This document shows, piece by piece, positions 48,943-57,402 of a DNA stretch of 64,000 nucleotides. The stretch covers positions 1 through 64,000 of the forward strand of contig CALDUE010000011.1 in NCBI GenBank assembly GCA_937923485.1, in the 5' to 3' direction. The notes below the pieces were generated by a model. The model ran no database searches. It was not told where the DNA came from and saw only the letters and a program-made list of their open reading frames with translations. The stretch comes from an uncultured Saprospiraceae bacterium (GTDB lineage Bacteria > Bacteroidota > Bacteroidia > Chitinophagales > Saprospiraceae). The position numbers were made by a program, and so were the translations under genes. The stretch's first letter is position 1; every line of letters starts with the position of its first letter.

Positions 48943-51648
48943 TTACTTCTTCTTCGCTGCTGGCTTGCGCTTAGCAGCTGTCTTCTTCGCCGCTGGCTTA
49001 GCCTTAGCAGTTGTCTTCTTAGCTGCTGGTTTAGCTTTTGCAGCTGTCTTCTTAGCTGCTGGTTTAGCTTTTGCGGCTGTCTTGCGAGTAGCGGTCTTAG
49101 CTTTTGCAGCAGGCTTCTTCTTAGCAGCTGCTTTGCGAGCACTAGGCTTCGCTTTAGCGGTAGTTTTAACTGCGCGAGTGCTAGACTTGGACATGTACTT
49201 CCCAGCAGCTTCTTTCACTTTTGTGCCGTTGGTATTACGTGCTCCTGACTCATCAACGAGTTGCTCAAGAGCGTCATCGTTCATTTTGATGATATCAGCA
49301 TAGGTTTTCACACCTCGCGTACGGAACATTTGTTGAGCCTTTGGTCCGATACCCTTGATACGAGTCAAGTCGTCACCGTCAGCAGGTGCAGTTGCAGCTT
49401 TCGCCTTCTTAGCAGGAGCTCCAGCAGGAGTTGAATACTTAGAAGGGTCAATTAGGTGCCAGTCGCCTTTTGCAGCTTGAGCAGCAACATTTTTCCAGTC
49501 ACGAACATTTGCTTTAGCAACACGGTATCCAACTTCGTCACGAATCGCTTCAAGTGAAGAAATGGTAGCTTTTGCTAGTTGCGCATATGTCTTTACGCCA
49601 GCAGCAAACAGCTTCTCTTGCACTTTAGCTCCAATTCCTGGAAGGTCAGTTAGCGTTTCAGCTCCTTCAGGTAAAGCAGTTTTAGCTTTCGCCTTACGCT
49701 TCTTTCCTGATTTCGCTTTTTTCGCCTTCTTCGGTACTGGTGGGTACTCTTCGTGCTTGCCGTCTTTAGCAAGAGCAGCTACAGTCTTCCAGTAGTCAAC
49801 AGCGAATCCTTTGTACTTAGGACCAGAAGCTTCTGAAACAACAACAAGTTTCTCTAAAGAAGCATTGGCTAACTGATTAAAAGTTTTGATGCCATTTGCA
49901 TTCATTGCCTCAACAACTTTAGCGCCTACACTAGGTAGAGAGATAAGGTCATTGTTGTTTTTAGGCGCTGGAGCTGGGCGTGAGGTACGCTTAGCTCGCT
50001 TGGCACCTTTAACTTTCTTTGGCTTAGGAGCAGTAGGTGGCTTAACTGGAATTTTATCGAAGTCTCCTGCATGTGCATGAGCAGCTGATTGTTTCCAGAA
50101 GTTAATGTCAAAACGTGCGAAACGACGTCCAGCATTTTCTTTAATCGCAGTGAGAATATCATCCTTCGCGCGAGCGAGTTGAGAGAAGGTACTGATACCT
50201 TTTTCGTTCATCGCAGTCTTGACGCTTGGTCCAACACCAGGCAGTACATCAAGGTCCTTATTAGTAGCTTTCTGAAGACGAGCTATATGACGCTCTGTTG
50301 CTGAAAGTTTTGATGTCGGAGCAGCTGCCTGCTTGTCGACCTTTACAGCCTTATTCAATTTCCCAAATCGTCCTTCGGCAGCATACTTAGCTTGACGCTG
50401 GAGAAAAGCGATATTGATATTCTTGTATTTTCCTTTGGTTTGGCTTCTAGCATTTTCCAAAACATCCTTATCAGCTGATGCTACATCGGAGAATGTATTG
50501 ATGTTTGCTTTGTGAAGAGCCGCGACGAGTTGCGCGCCGACACCAGGTAATACATGAAGATCATTAGGATTAATGACCTTTTCTTTCTTAGTTCTTCCTT
50601 TTTTAACTTTTGCCTTCGGCATCGGCTTTGGAGGAGTCGGCATTGATTTCGCACCTGCGAGCTTTTTCTCTCCGACTTTGCGGAAGTAGCTCATGTCGAA
50701 ATTAACGAAAGGTCGACCACCTTCAGTACGAAGTTTCTCGAGCTTCTCATCAGTTAATGCAGCAAGATCCTTGAAGGTCTTAATTCCGTTAGCAATCATT
50801 GCATTCAACATCTGCGGTCCTACTTTAGGAACAGAGTTGAGATCATCGTCTGCTAGTGCACTGAGGTCAATTTTAGCGTCCTTCTTGCTCGTAACTTTTA
50901 CGGCTTTCGGTGGAGCTCCGATCTTGTCCCATTCGCCAGCAACAGCATGAGCAGCAGCAGCACGCCAGAAGGTAGGATCGAAATTCTTGAAACGACGTCC
51001 AGCATTTGCGCGAACTTTTTCAAGAGCTTTATCTGATGCTTTAGAAAGCGCAGCAAAAGTTTTAATTCCAGCGTCATGAAGACCATCAACTACACTTTTA
51101 CCAACGAGTGGTAGGCGATGAAGATCTCCAGGGCCAATTGGCTTACGAGGGCGACCGCCACCTTTTCCGCCACGCTTGCGCGTAGGTGTGATGAAACTTA
51201 GTCGTGGTTGAATCCGCTTAGCTCCAAGGCTGTGGTCAGGGAAATATTTTTTTGCTTCTTCGGTACTACCCACTGGAAGAAATTCCTCTTCAACAATAAG
51301 ACCTTTATCGTCCCAGCGACGAGCAACAAGTAATAACATCTTGAAACGCTCATCGTTTGAAGGATCGCCTTCGATAGAGAATAAAGATACACTCGTGTTA
51401 TCTTCTTCGATAGCGCGACTCGCGAGTACCTCAACACTACCTTTTGATCCAATACGCTCCTCGAGGGCTGCAAGATCTTGGTGGTACTGTTTGCCCTTTT
51501 GGTTAAAAAGGTTTAATGTGTGAATACGCGCAGACTTATGATGGAAGTCTTTTGCCGCGTCTACAAACTTACGCTTTGCAAGTTTATTGTCTATTTTTTC
51601 TAGACTCGTGGTTACATTCATGTTCGAATGGTGCTTAGTTAGTTTCAA
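48943..51648 (-). CDS. Seven-repeat helix-hairpin-helix-like protein with histone-H1-like Lys/Ala-rich C-terminal tail (start may be MNVTTS)
   Basis: Repeats of DLxxLPGVGxxxxxAxxxxGIKTFxxLAxAxxxxL...FxxxFWxxxA; tail AKTATRKTAAKAKPAAKKTAAKAKPAAKKTTAKAKPAAKKTAAKRKPAAKKK. Confidence 0.85.
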   Translation of the reverse strand: MKLTKHHSNMNVTTSLEKIDNKLAKRKFVDAAKDFHHKSARIHTLNLFNQKGKQYHQDLAALEERIGSKGSVEVLASRAIEEDNTSVSLFSIEGDPSNDERFKMLLLVARRWDDKGLIVEEEFLPVGSTEEAKKYFPDHSLGAKRIQPRLSFITPTRKRGGKGGGRPRKPIGPGDLHRLPLVGKSVVDGLHDAGIKTFAALSKASDKALEKVRANAGRRFKNFDPTFWRAAAAHAVAGEWDKIGAPPKAVKVTSKKDAKIDLSALADDDLNSVPKVGPQMLNAMIANGIKTFKDLAALTDEKLEKLRTEGGRPFVNFDMSYFRKVGEKKLAGAKSMPTPPKPMPKAKVKKGRTKKEKVINPNDLHVLPGVGAQLVAALHKANINTFSDVASADKDVLENARSQTKGKYKNINIAFLQRQAKYAAEGRFGKLNKAVKVDKQAAAPTSKLSATERHIARLQKATNKDLDVLPGVGPSVKTAMNEKGISTFSQLARAKDDILTAIKENAGRRFARFDINFWKQSAAHAHAGDFDKIPVKPPTAPKPKKVKGAKRAKRTSRPAPAPKNNNDLISLPSVGAKVVEAMNANGIKTFNQLANASLEKLVVVSEASGPKYKGFAVDYWKTVAALAKDGKHEEYPPVPKKAKKAKSGKKRKAKAKTALPEGAETLTDLPGIGAKVQEKLFAAGVKTYAQLAKATISSLEAIRDEVGYRVAKANVRDWKNVAAQAAKGDWHLIDPSKYSTPAGAPAKKAKAATAPADGDDLTRIKGIGPKAQQMFRTRGVKTYADIIKMNDDALEQLVDESGARNTNGTKVKEAAGKYMSKSSTRAVKTTAKAKPSARKAAAKKKPAAKAKTATRKTAAKAKPAAKKTAAKAKPAAKKTTAKAKPAAKKTAAKRKPAAKKK

Positions 51649-51668
51649 AAAATGTGTTAAAAGCTGCG

Positions 51669-51676
51669 CAAAATTA
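51669..51676 (-). promoter_or_regulatory. Putative -7 element TAATTTTG for the HhH-repeat gene
   Basis: Plus-strand caaaatta, just upstream of the ORF. Confidence 0.35.
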
Positions 51677-51869
51677 ACGGTATATTTCTTTTATGCAAAC
51701 TATTGTTAAGATTAATATTCAATTCACTAGCTTTCTTTTTCCAGCCAATATTTAATTGATACTACGGGACAAATCCAACTAGGGTTGCGTACAGAGATTG
51801 TGAACGTTTGATCATTTCTTGGCTTAATGATGTTACATTCGCCGAACGTTCTAACCCTAAAACGAAAAC

Positions 51870-53498
51870 ATGTCAAAAGCAATTTTTGAAGTCCCTCTGC
51901 CGTACAACGAACCTGTTACTCCATATGCTCCTGGAGACGCTGCTACACTTCAATTACACGATGAACTTGCTCGAATGGAATCTGAAAAGATCGAAATATT
52001 CCAGCGAATCAACGGAAAGAAAGTAGGAGGTAAATCAAAGCGCACTATTCGCCAACCTCACGACCACAAAAAAATACTTGGATCTTTTTATCGAGGAACC
52101 AAGTCGGATGTAAGCGACGCGATTGATGCAGCACTCAAGGCCCGAGAGCAGTGGGCTGCTACTTCTTGGGAGCATCGTGCATCAATTTTTTTACGAGCAG
52201 CAGACTTATTAAGTGGTCCATATAGAGCACGAATGAATGCTGCAACAATGCTCGGCCAATCCAAAACTGCCTACCAAGCAGAGATAGATGCGACCGCAGA
52301 ATTTTGTGACTTCCTCAGATTCAATGCTACGTATATGCAGCAGATCTATGAGCAGCAACCTGAATCAGAACAAGGCATCTGGAATCGCCTCACTTATCGT
52401 CCACTTGAAGGGTTTGTATTTGCAATAACTCCTTTCAACTTTACGAGTATTGCGGGCAACCTCTGTGCAGCTCCAGCAATGCTCGGAAATGTATGTGTCT
52501 GGAAACCTGCCGAAACGCAGATATACAGCGCTCATGTAATCATGGATCTGTTTGAAGAGGCAGGCTTGCCTCCAGGGGTCATTAACTTAGTGTTTACAGA
52601 TGGACCTGCGGCTGGAGATGTAGTATTCAAGCATCCAGATTTTGCTGGACTTCATTTTACAGGAAGTACCAAGGTCTTTAAAGAACTTTGGGGTACCATC
52701 GGGGCAAATATCAGCCTCTATAAAACCTACCCACGAATAGTAGGTGAAACTGGAGGTAAGGATTTTGTCATCGCACATAAATCATCCGATCCCGAGCAGG
52801 TTGCCGTAGCGCTTTTGAGAGGTGCATTTGAGTTCCAAGGACAGAAATGTTCTGCGGCATCACGAGCTTACTTGCCTAAGAGTCTTTGGCCTAAGATTAA
52901 GAAGCGCATGGTCGCCGATATGAAGACACTGAAGATGGGTACGCCTACAGATTTTACAAACTTCTTAGGCGCAGTAATTGATGAGCGGGCATTTGATCGT
53001 ATAACTGCGTACATCGAGCGTGCAAAAGCTGATAAGAAGTCAACTATCATAGCTGGTGGTGGCTTTGACAAGTCAGAAGGTTACTTCATCGAGCCGACTG
53101 TGATTGTAACGACTGATCCACATTCTGAGACTATGGAAGAAGAACTCTTCGGTCCAGTATTGACGATATATGTATACGCAGATAAAGATTGGAAGAAAGC
53201 GCTGAAGCTTGTTGATTCAACCTCTCCATATGCACTTACTGGTGCTGTATTTGCCAATGACCGCTATGCGATTACTGAAGCAGAAATAGCACTAGAAAAC
53301 GCCGCAGGTAACTTCTACATCAATGATAAACCTACCGGTGCAGTCGTTGGTCAGCAACCTTTTGGAGGAGCCCGCGGAAGTGGAACGAACGATAAGGCTG
53401 GTTCAATCTTGAATCTATATCGCTGGTTAAGTCCACGATTAATCAAGGAGAACTTGAATCCACCTCGTGATTATCGCTATCCATTCTTGGCTGAATAG
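51870..53498 (+). CDS. pruA: L-glutamate gamma-semialdehyde dehydrogenase
   Basis: ITPFNFTSIAGNLCAAPAMLGNVCVWKP; GETGGKDFVIAH; FEFQGQKCSAASRAYLP; QQPFGGARGSGTNDKAG. Confidence 0.94.
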   Translation: MSKAIFEVPLPYNEPVTPYAPGDAATLQLHDELARMESEKIEIFQRINGKKVGGKSKRTIRQPHDHKKILGSFYRGTKSDVSDAIDAALKAREQWAATSWEHRASIFLRAADLLSGPYRARMNAATMLGQSKTAYQAEIDATAEFCDFLRFNATYMQQIYEQQPESEQGIWNRLTYRPLEGFVFAITPFNFTSIAGNLCAAPAMLGNVCVWKPAETQIYSAHVIMDLFEEAGLPPGVINLVFTDGPAAGDVVFKHPDFAGLHFTGSTKVFKELWGTIGANISLYKTYPRIVGETGGKDFVIAHKSSDPEQVAVALLRGAFEFQGQKCSAASRAYLPKSLWPKIKKRMVADMKTLKMGTPTDFTNFLGAVIDERAFDRITAYIERAKADKKSTIIAGGGFDKSEGYFIEPTVIVTTDPHSETMEEELFGPVLTIYVYADKDWKKALKLVDSTSPYALTGAVFANDRYAITEAEIALENAAGNFYINDKPTGAVVGQQPFGGARGSGTNDKAGSILNLYRWLSPRLIKENLNPPRDYRYPFLAE

Positions 53499-53520
53499 GA
53501 TTTAAAAGCCGAAATTTAAG

Positions 53521-53563
53521 TGCGTAGTTAGTTCAAGTATGTGACTTGTAGCTAACTACGTAT
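53521..53563. terminator. Inverted repeat between convergent genes, probable terminator
   Basis: TGCGTAGTTAGttCAAGTatgtgACTTGtaGCTAACTACGTAtttttatt. Confidence 0.65.
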
Positions 53564-53565
53564 TT

Positions 53566-55665
53566 TTATTTCCAAATACTTGGCCAGGCCGATATTTCTG
53601 CCGACAAAGTCTGATTGGGAGCAAAGGTAAATACCTGCTGTTTTCCACTCAATTCATTTACTTGTAGTGGGGTAGCTGAAAGACTTTTAGGGATCCAAGC
53701 TACCCATACCGTTTCACCAGAAGCTTTTTCAAGCTTATATATGTAACTATCCGATTGCTCGCTAACGATTTCTGTCACGCGATAGTCGGCTAGCTGGTCT
53801 ACGAAAGCTTGAAGCGCAATCATGACTTCCTTGTCTTGTGCTCCAGTACTGACTTTACCGACAAGACCACTTTTAGAGAATAAGCCAGATCTTTCCGAAT
53901 TACCAAAAAAGTAATAATCAGCCCGTCGAATACCAAGCCGATTAGCGATCAGTATACTTCTTAAAGTATAGGCAGCGGCCTCCTCTGGGGATACACATTC
54001 TGAATGCGAACAATTGTCTCCCCCGCCAGCGGCATCGTATCCAAACTCAGTAAGATAGATTGGTAGTTGTGGAGCATTTGCATCTCGCCAACGTAATATA
54101 TTATTAAGCTCGTTCCATTTATTAGCAGGATGCTCAGGATAGGTAGCTTGACGGTTTCCGATGCGATCATTTAAGAATGCATACGCATGAGCATTGAGGC
54201 CCTTAAGCTTTGGAAGGGTCTCAGGACTAATTCGGTTTCCGATATAATTCTTCCCGTTTCGGGTAGTTTCAACATGAGGATCGCAGGCCTGCAATGCGCA
54301 TGGTAGGACTGTACGTGATGAACCTTTGCCCGCTTCCGCAAAACCAGCAACCGCGCCATCAAGGATTAACTTATATGTGGAGGCAGAAAAACTCCAAGGT
54401 TCGTTGCCAATTTCTACGGTTCCTATGCTATCAGCAAAGTGTTGGGCAAAGTCCGCCGACCAAATGCGTGCTTGATTTTCTGGGTCACTCCATTCAACTT
54501 CGGCGTGGGTTGAAATTCTGACACTTGGATTTACTTCTAATGCCGCCTTTCTCCAATGGGTGTATTCTCTATCCCAATTCACCCATCCCTTTGCCTGTGT
54601 GCCATTGCCAGCCGCCATATTGGTATAATCTGCCACTTCACCAGGGGCTGATATATCCCAGTCAAGGTTGTGGTAGTTTCTTGCTTTCGCGAAAACAGCC
54701 GAAAAGCGTTTAGGCCCCAATGAGTCAGCAAGGCCATCACTATATCTTCCATATCCCCATCCCCAAAGACCGTTTATACCGAGCATTTCTTCAAAGGTCA
54801 TGGTAGGATCTACTTGCTCTGGGGTTTTGCCGAAAGGCCCATACTCATCATAGGCCCTAAGTTCCCAAACATTTACTTTGGCCCAATCTGCTGGCGCCAA
54901 AACTTGAACCACTCTGACTCCAAGCAACATCATTGGTGTATCTAATACTACTGGATATTCTCGAAAGGCTGCTGGATGCAATTGCTCAAGTAAGGTCCAG
55001 TTCAAGCCGTCTATAGTGCCTTCAAGGCGAGCTTCAATTGCTCCTGGAGAACCTGGCCAACTTCGGATCCAAACTTGTCCTACGCGCTCTGGATTCGATG
55101 AAAGATATCCTACATATTCTTCAATGTTTTGTTTCATCGCTGCAACGTCAAACACTTGTGCGGTGTTCGTCACTGTTAGTTGAATACGACCATCGAATCC
55201 TTCGGGCAAGGTGTAGTGCCTCACCTTGTAATTGTCGGATCGAGTTAATGTTGCTAGCTCTGAGGTCGGACCTGAAGTTGGAAGCAGTTTTAGTGAAAGC
55301 TCGCCTCTAAGTCCTGCTTTGATAGAAATTCTACCGGCGTTTTTCCCCTTCAAATCGAAGAGGATCGTATCGCGCGACTGGACAATTTCCCCCGTATTCA
55401 AAAGTCCATCCGTGCTCCGATCTCCTGTAATTCCTTTGAGGAGATTTTGGGAGTCATTTGAGATGTAACCATGCGGTAAAGCTGCAGCGGATTGCCAATG
55501 CGTATCGACATCGCGGTCAAAGGCACGATCCAAGACGGCTTGGTTGCTACTGCTGATAAATGTCGCTGACTCGGTATAGCTGGCGACGAGTCCAGCATCT
55601 GGATTAAACTGAGCAAGGCAGAAGTAACTACTGAAAGTCAGTAGGCCAAATAAGATAAAACGCAT
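53566..55665 (-). CDS. Secreted putative glycoside hydrolase-like (TIM-barrel) protein
   Basis: Signal peptide; discoidin-like N-terminus; VEIGNEPWSF and LPIYLTEFGYDAAGGG resemble clan-A GH acid/base and nucleophile contexts. Confidence 0.65.
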   Translation of the reverse strand: MRFILFGLLTFSSYFCLAQFNPDAGLVASYTESATFISSSNQAVLDRAFDRDVDTHWQSAAALPHGYISNDSQNLLKGITGDRSTDGLLNTGEIVQSRDTILFDLKGKNAGRISIKAGLRGELSLKLLPTSGPTSELATLTRSDNYKVRHYTLPEGFDGRIQLTVTNTAQVFDVAAMKQNIEEYVGYLSSNPERVGQVWIRSWPGSPGAIEARLEGTIDGLNWTLLEQLHPAAFREYPVVLDTPMMLLGVRVVQVLAPADWAKVNVWELRAYDEYGPFGKTPEQVDPTMTFEEMLGINGLWGWGYGRYSDGLADSLGPKRFSAVFAKARNYHNLDWDISAPGEVADYTNMAAGNGTQAKGWVNWDREYTHWRKAALEVNPSVRISTHAEVEWSDPENQARIWSADFAQHFADSIGTVEIGNEPWSFSASTYKLILDGAVAGFAEAGKGSSRTVLPCALQACDPHVETTRNGKNYIGNRISPETLPKLKGLNAHAYAFLNDRIGNRQATYPEHPANKWNELNNILRWRDANAPQLPIYLTEFGYDAAGGGDNCSHSECVSPEEAAAYTLRSILIANRLGIRRADYYFFGNSERSGLFSKSGLVGKVSTGAQDKEVMIALQAFVDQLADYRVTEIVSEQSDSYIYKLEKASGETVWVAWIPKSLSATPLQVNELSGKQQVFTFAPNQTLSAEISAWPSIWK

Positions 55666-55717
55666 GTGTGTGTTGAGCTGATTCTGAACCTTTGCACAAG
55701 GAAAGATTGAGCCAATT

Positions 55718-56263
55718 TTAGCGCTGATTTAAAAAGCGCTCGGCGGCCAATAATCCAGCGACGGCTAGTGAATCACGGATCTCCCCACGAATGACCAGTT
55801 GTACAGCCTCGTTCAATGGAAGTTTCTTGATTTGAAAGACCTCGGTTTCTTCAGGAGCTGCTTCACCTTGGCTTAATTCTTCCGCCAAAAAGAGATAAGC
55901 TCGTTCGTCAGTAACGCTGTTGCTCAAATCCATTTCGAGCAATTTGGTCCATTTCTTTGCGGTTATTCCTGTCTCCTCGAGCAACTCACGTTTGGCGGCT
56001 TCTATAGGCGCCTCGCCTTTCGGTCCACCCCCTTCTGGAATTTCCCAAGAATAACTTTCAAGCGGATATCGCCACTGGCCGATGAGGGTTGTGTTGCCAT
56101 CTTCATCTAGCGTTACGATGCCGATGGCGAGATTTTCAAAACGCACTACACCATAAATACCAGGATTTCCAGCGGCATTGAGAACGTCATCATGATCGAC
56201 GGCTATCCACGGGTTTTCGTAGACACGTTTACGCTTTACAAGTTTCCATGGATTGCTCTCCAT
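55718..56263 (-). CDS. NUDIX hydrolase
   Basis: Nudix box GGGPKGEAPIEAAKRELLEETGITAKKW. Confidence 0.92.
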   Translation of the reverse strand: MESNPWKLVKRKRVYENPWIAVDHDDVLNAAGNPGIYGVVRFENLAIGIVTLDEDGNTTLIGQWRYPLESYSWEIPEGGGPKGEAPIEAAKRELLEETGITAKKWTKLLEMDLSNSVTDERAYLFLAEELSQGEAAPEETEVFQIKKLPLNEAVQLVIRGEIRDSLAVAGLLAAERFLNQR

Positions 56264-56926
56264 TTAGAACGGGCGATTTGTGGTCAGCATTTCGATGAAA
56301 TGTCCGATAAGTCCAGGTCGCAATGCAATGAGCATAATTGGCATCGCGATCGCGCCATAAAAGTGAGCAGTGTGATCGATATTATCACCACCTTTTTTTG
56401 CAGCATATTGACTGTAGAATAAAAATGCGACTCCGGCAATTATGCTGTAAATTCCTATGATGCCGTATAAGTAAATTTTTTCCCAAGGCAAGTAAAGTAT
56501 ATAGCAGAATGTAGCACCACTCACTGCGCCACTGGCACCTATGGCTCCGTAATGTGGATTGTCTTTGTGCTTTAGCAAAGTTGGAATATTTGCTATCACA
56601 ATTGTAAGGAGATAAAGCGCGAGGTAGACTAAAGGAGCGATAGCTGGGGCGAATGCATATTCACTAAATGAAGTGTAGTAGCCACTAATGGCTGCCTCTG
56701 TAAAACGACCAAACGAGTAAAAGACAAACATGTTGACCCCGAGATGAATCCAGCTGCCATGCACAAAGCCAGCAGTTATTAACCGATAATATTCACCATT
56801 ATTGGACTCTTGGTATGGACTGTGCTTTAATTTTTCGAATAACGCTCGATCATTAAAACAGAGGTAACTCACCAGTACGGTGATGCCCATGATTATGTAG
56901 GTAACGAAAAAGGGTTGATCAAACAT
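56264..56926 (-). CDS. Rhomboid family intramembrane protein
   Basis: RLITAGFVHGSWIHLGVNMFVFYSFG; GAIGASGAVSGATF; DHTAHFYGA. Confidence 0.87.
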   Translation of the reverse strand: MFDQPFFVTYIIMGITVLVSYLCFNDRALFEKLKHSPYQESNNGEYYRLITAGFVHGSWIHLGVNMFVFYSFGRFTEAAISGYYTSFSEYAFAPAIAPLVYLALYLLTIVIANIPTLLKHKDNPHYGAIGASGAVSGATFCYILYLPWEKIYLYGIIGIYSIIAGVAFLFYSQYAAKKGGDNIDHTAHFYGAIAMPIMLIALRPGLIGHFIEMLTTNRPF

Positions 56927-56928
56927 TA

Positions 56929-57402
56929 TTAGTCGTTGTGGTAGGGTAGTCCGCGCAAGATGGTATATCCCCGGTAAAGTTGCTCTAAAGCCATGACTCT
57001 TATGACCTGATGTGAAAAGGTCATGTCGCTGAGTCGCACTTTTCCATTAGCTCGGGAATATAAGCTTTCGCCAAAACCAAACGCGCCACCGATCAGAAAG
57101 ATGATTTTAGATCCGCCTCGATGTTGTAGCTTTTCTAAATGGTTTGAGAAGGCTCTGGAGGTATAGGTTTTTCCTTTTTCATCGAAGAGGTGCAGTTGAT
57201 CGCTTGGCTTAAGTTTGTCCAAGAGGTAAGACTCTTCGAGAGATTTAATCTGCTCGGGACTAGGTCTTTTTGGCAGCTTAGGCCCTGGCCATTCGACGTA
57301 TTCAAAAGGCGTTAGGTGGGGAAGGCGCTCGGTAAACTGAGCGATTCCTTGCTTTAACCAAGGTGTCTTGGTTTTGCCGAGTGTCCACAATTCTACGGTC
57401 AC
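56929..57402 (-). CDS. rlmH: 23S rRNA (pseudouridine(1915)-N(3))-methyltransferase RlmH
   Basis: LWTLGKTKTPWLKQGI; IIFLIGGAFGFGE; MTFSHQVIRVMALEQLYRGYTILRGLPYHND. Confidence 0.94.
   Translation of the reverse strand: MTVELWTLGKTKTPWLKQGIAQFTERLPHLTPFEYVEWPGPKLPKRPSPEQIKSLEESYLLDKLKPSDQLHLFDEKGKTYTSRAFSNHLEKLQHRGGSKIIFLIGGAFGFGESLYSRANGKVRLSDMTFSHQVIRVMALEQLYRGYTILRGLPYHND
57064..57077 (+). repeat. Interspersed word GCTTTCGCCAAAAC, exact copy
   Basis: Exact 14-mer; read GFGES in rlmH. Confidence 0.95.

Noticed and set aside
49950-51600. Repeated DNA within the HhH gene as a possible CRISPR or mobile repeat
   Set aside because: The repeats are diverged coding modules in one intact frame; no spacer/repeat regularity.
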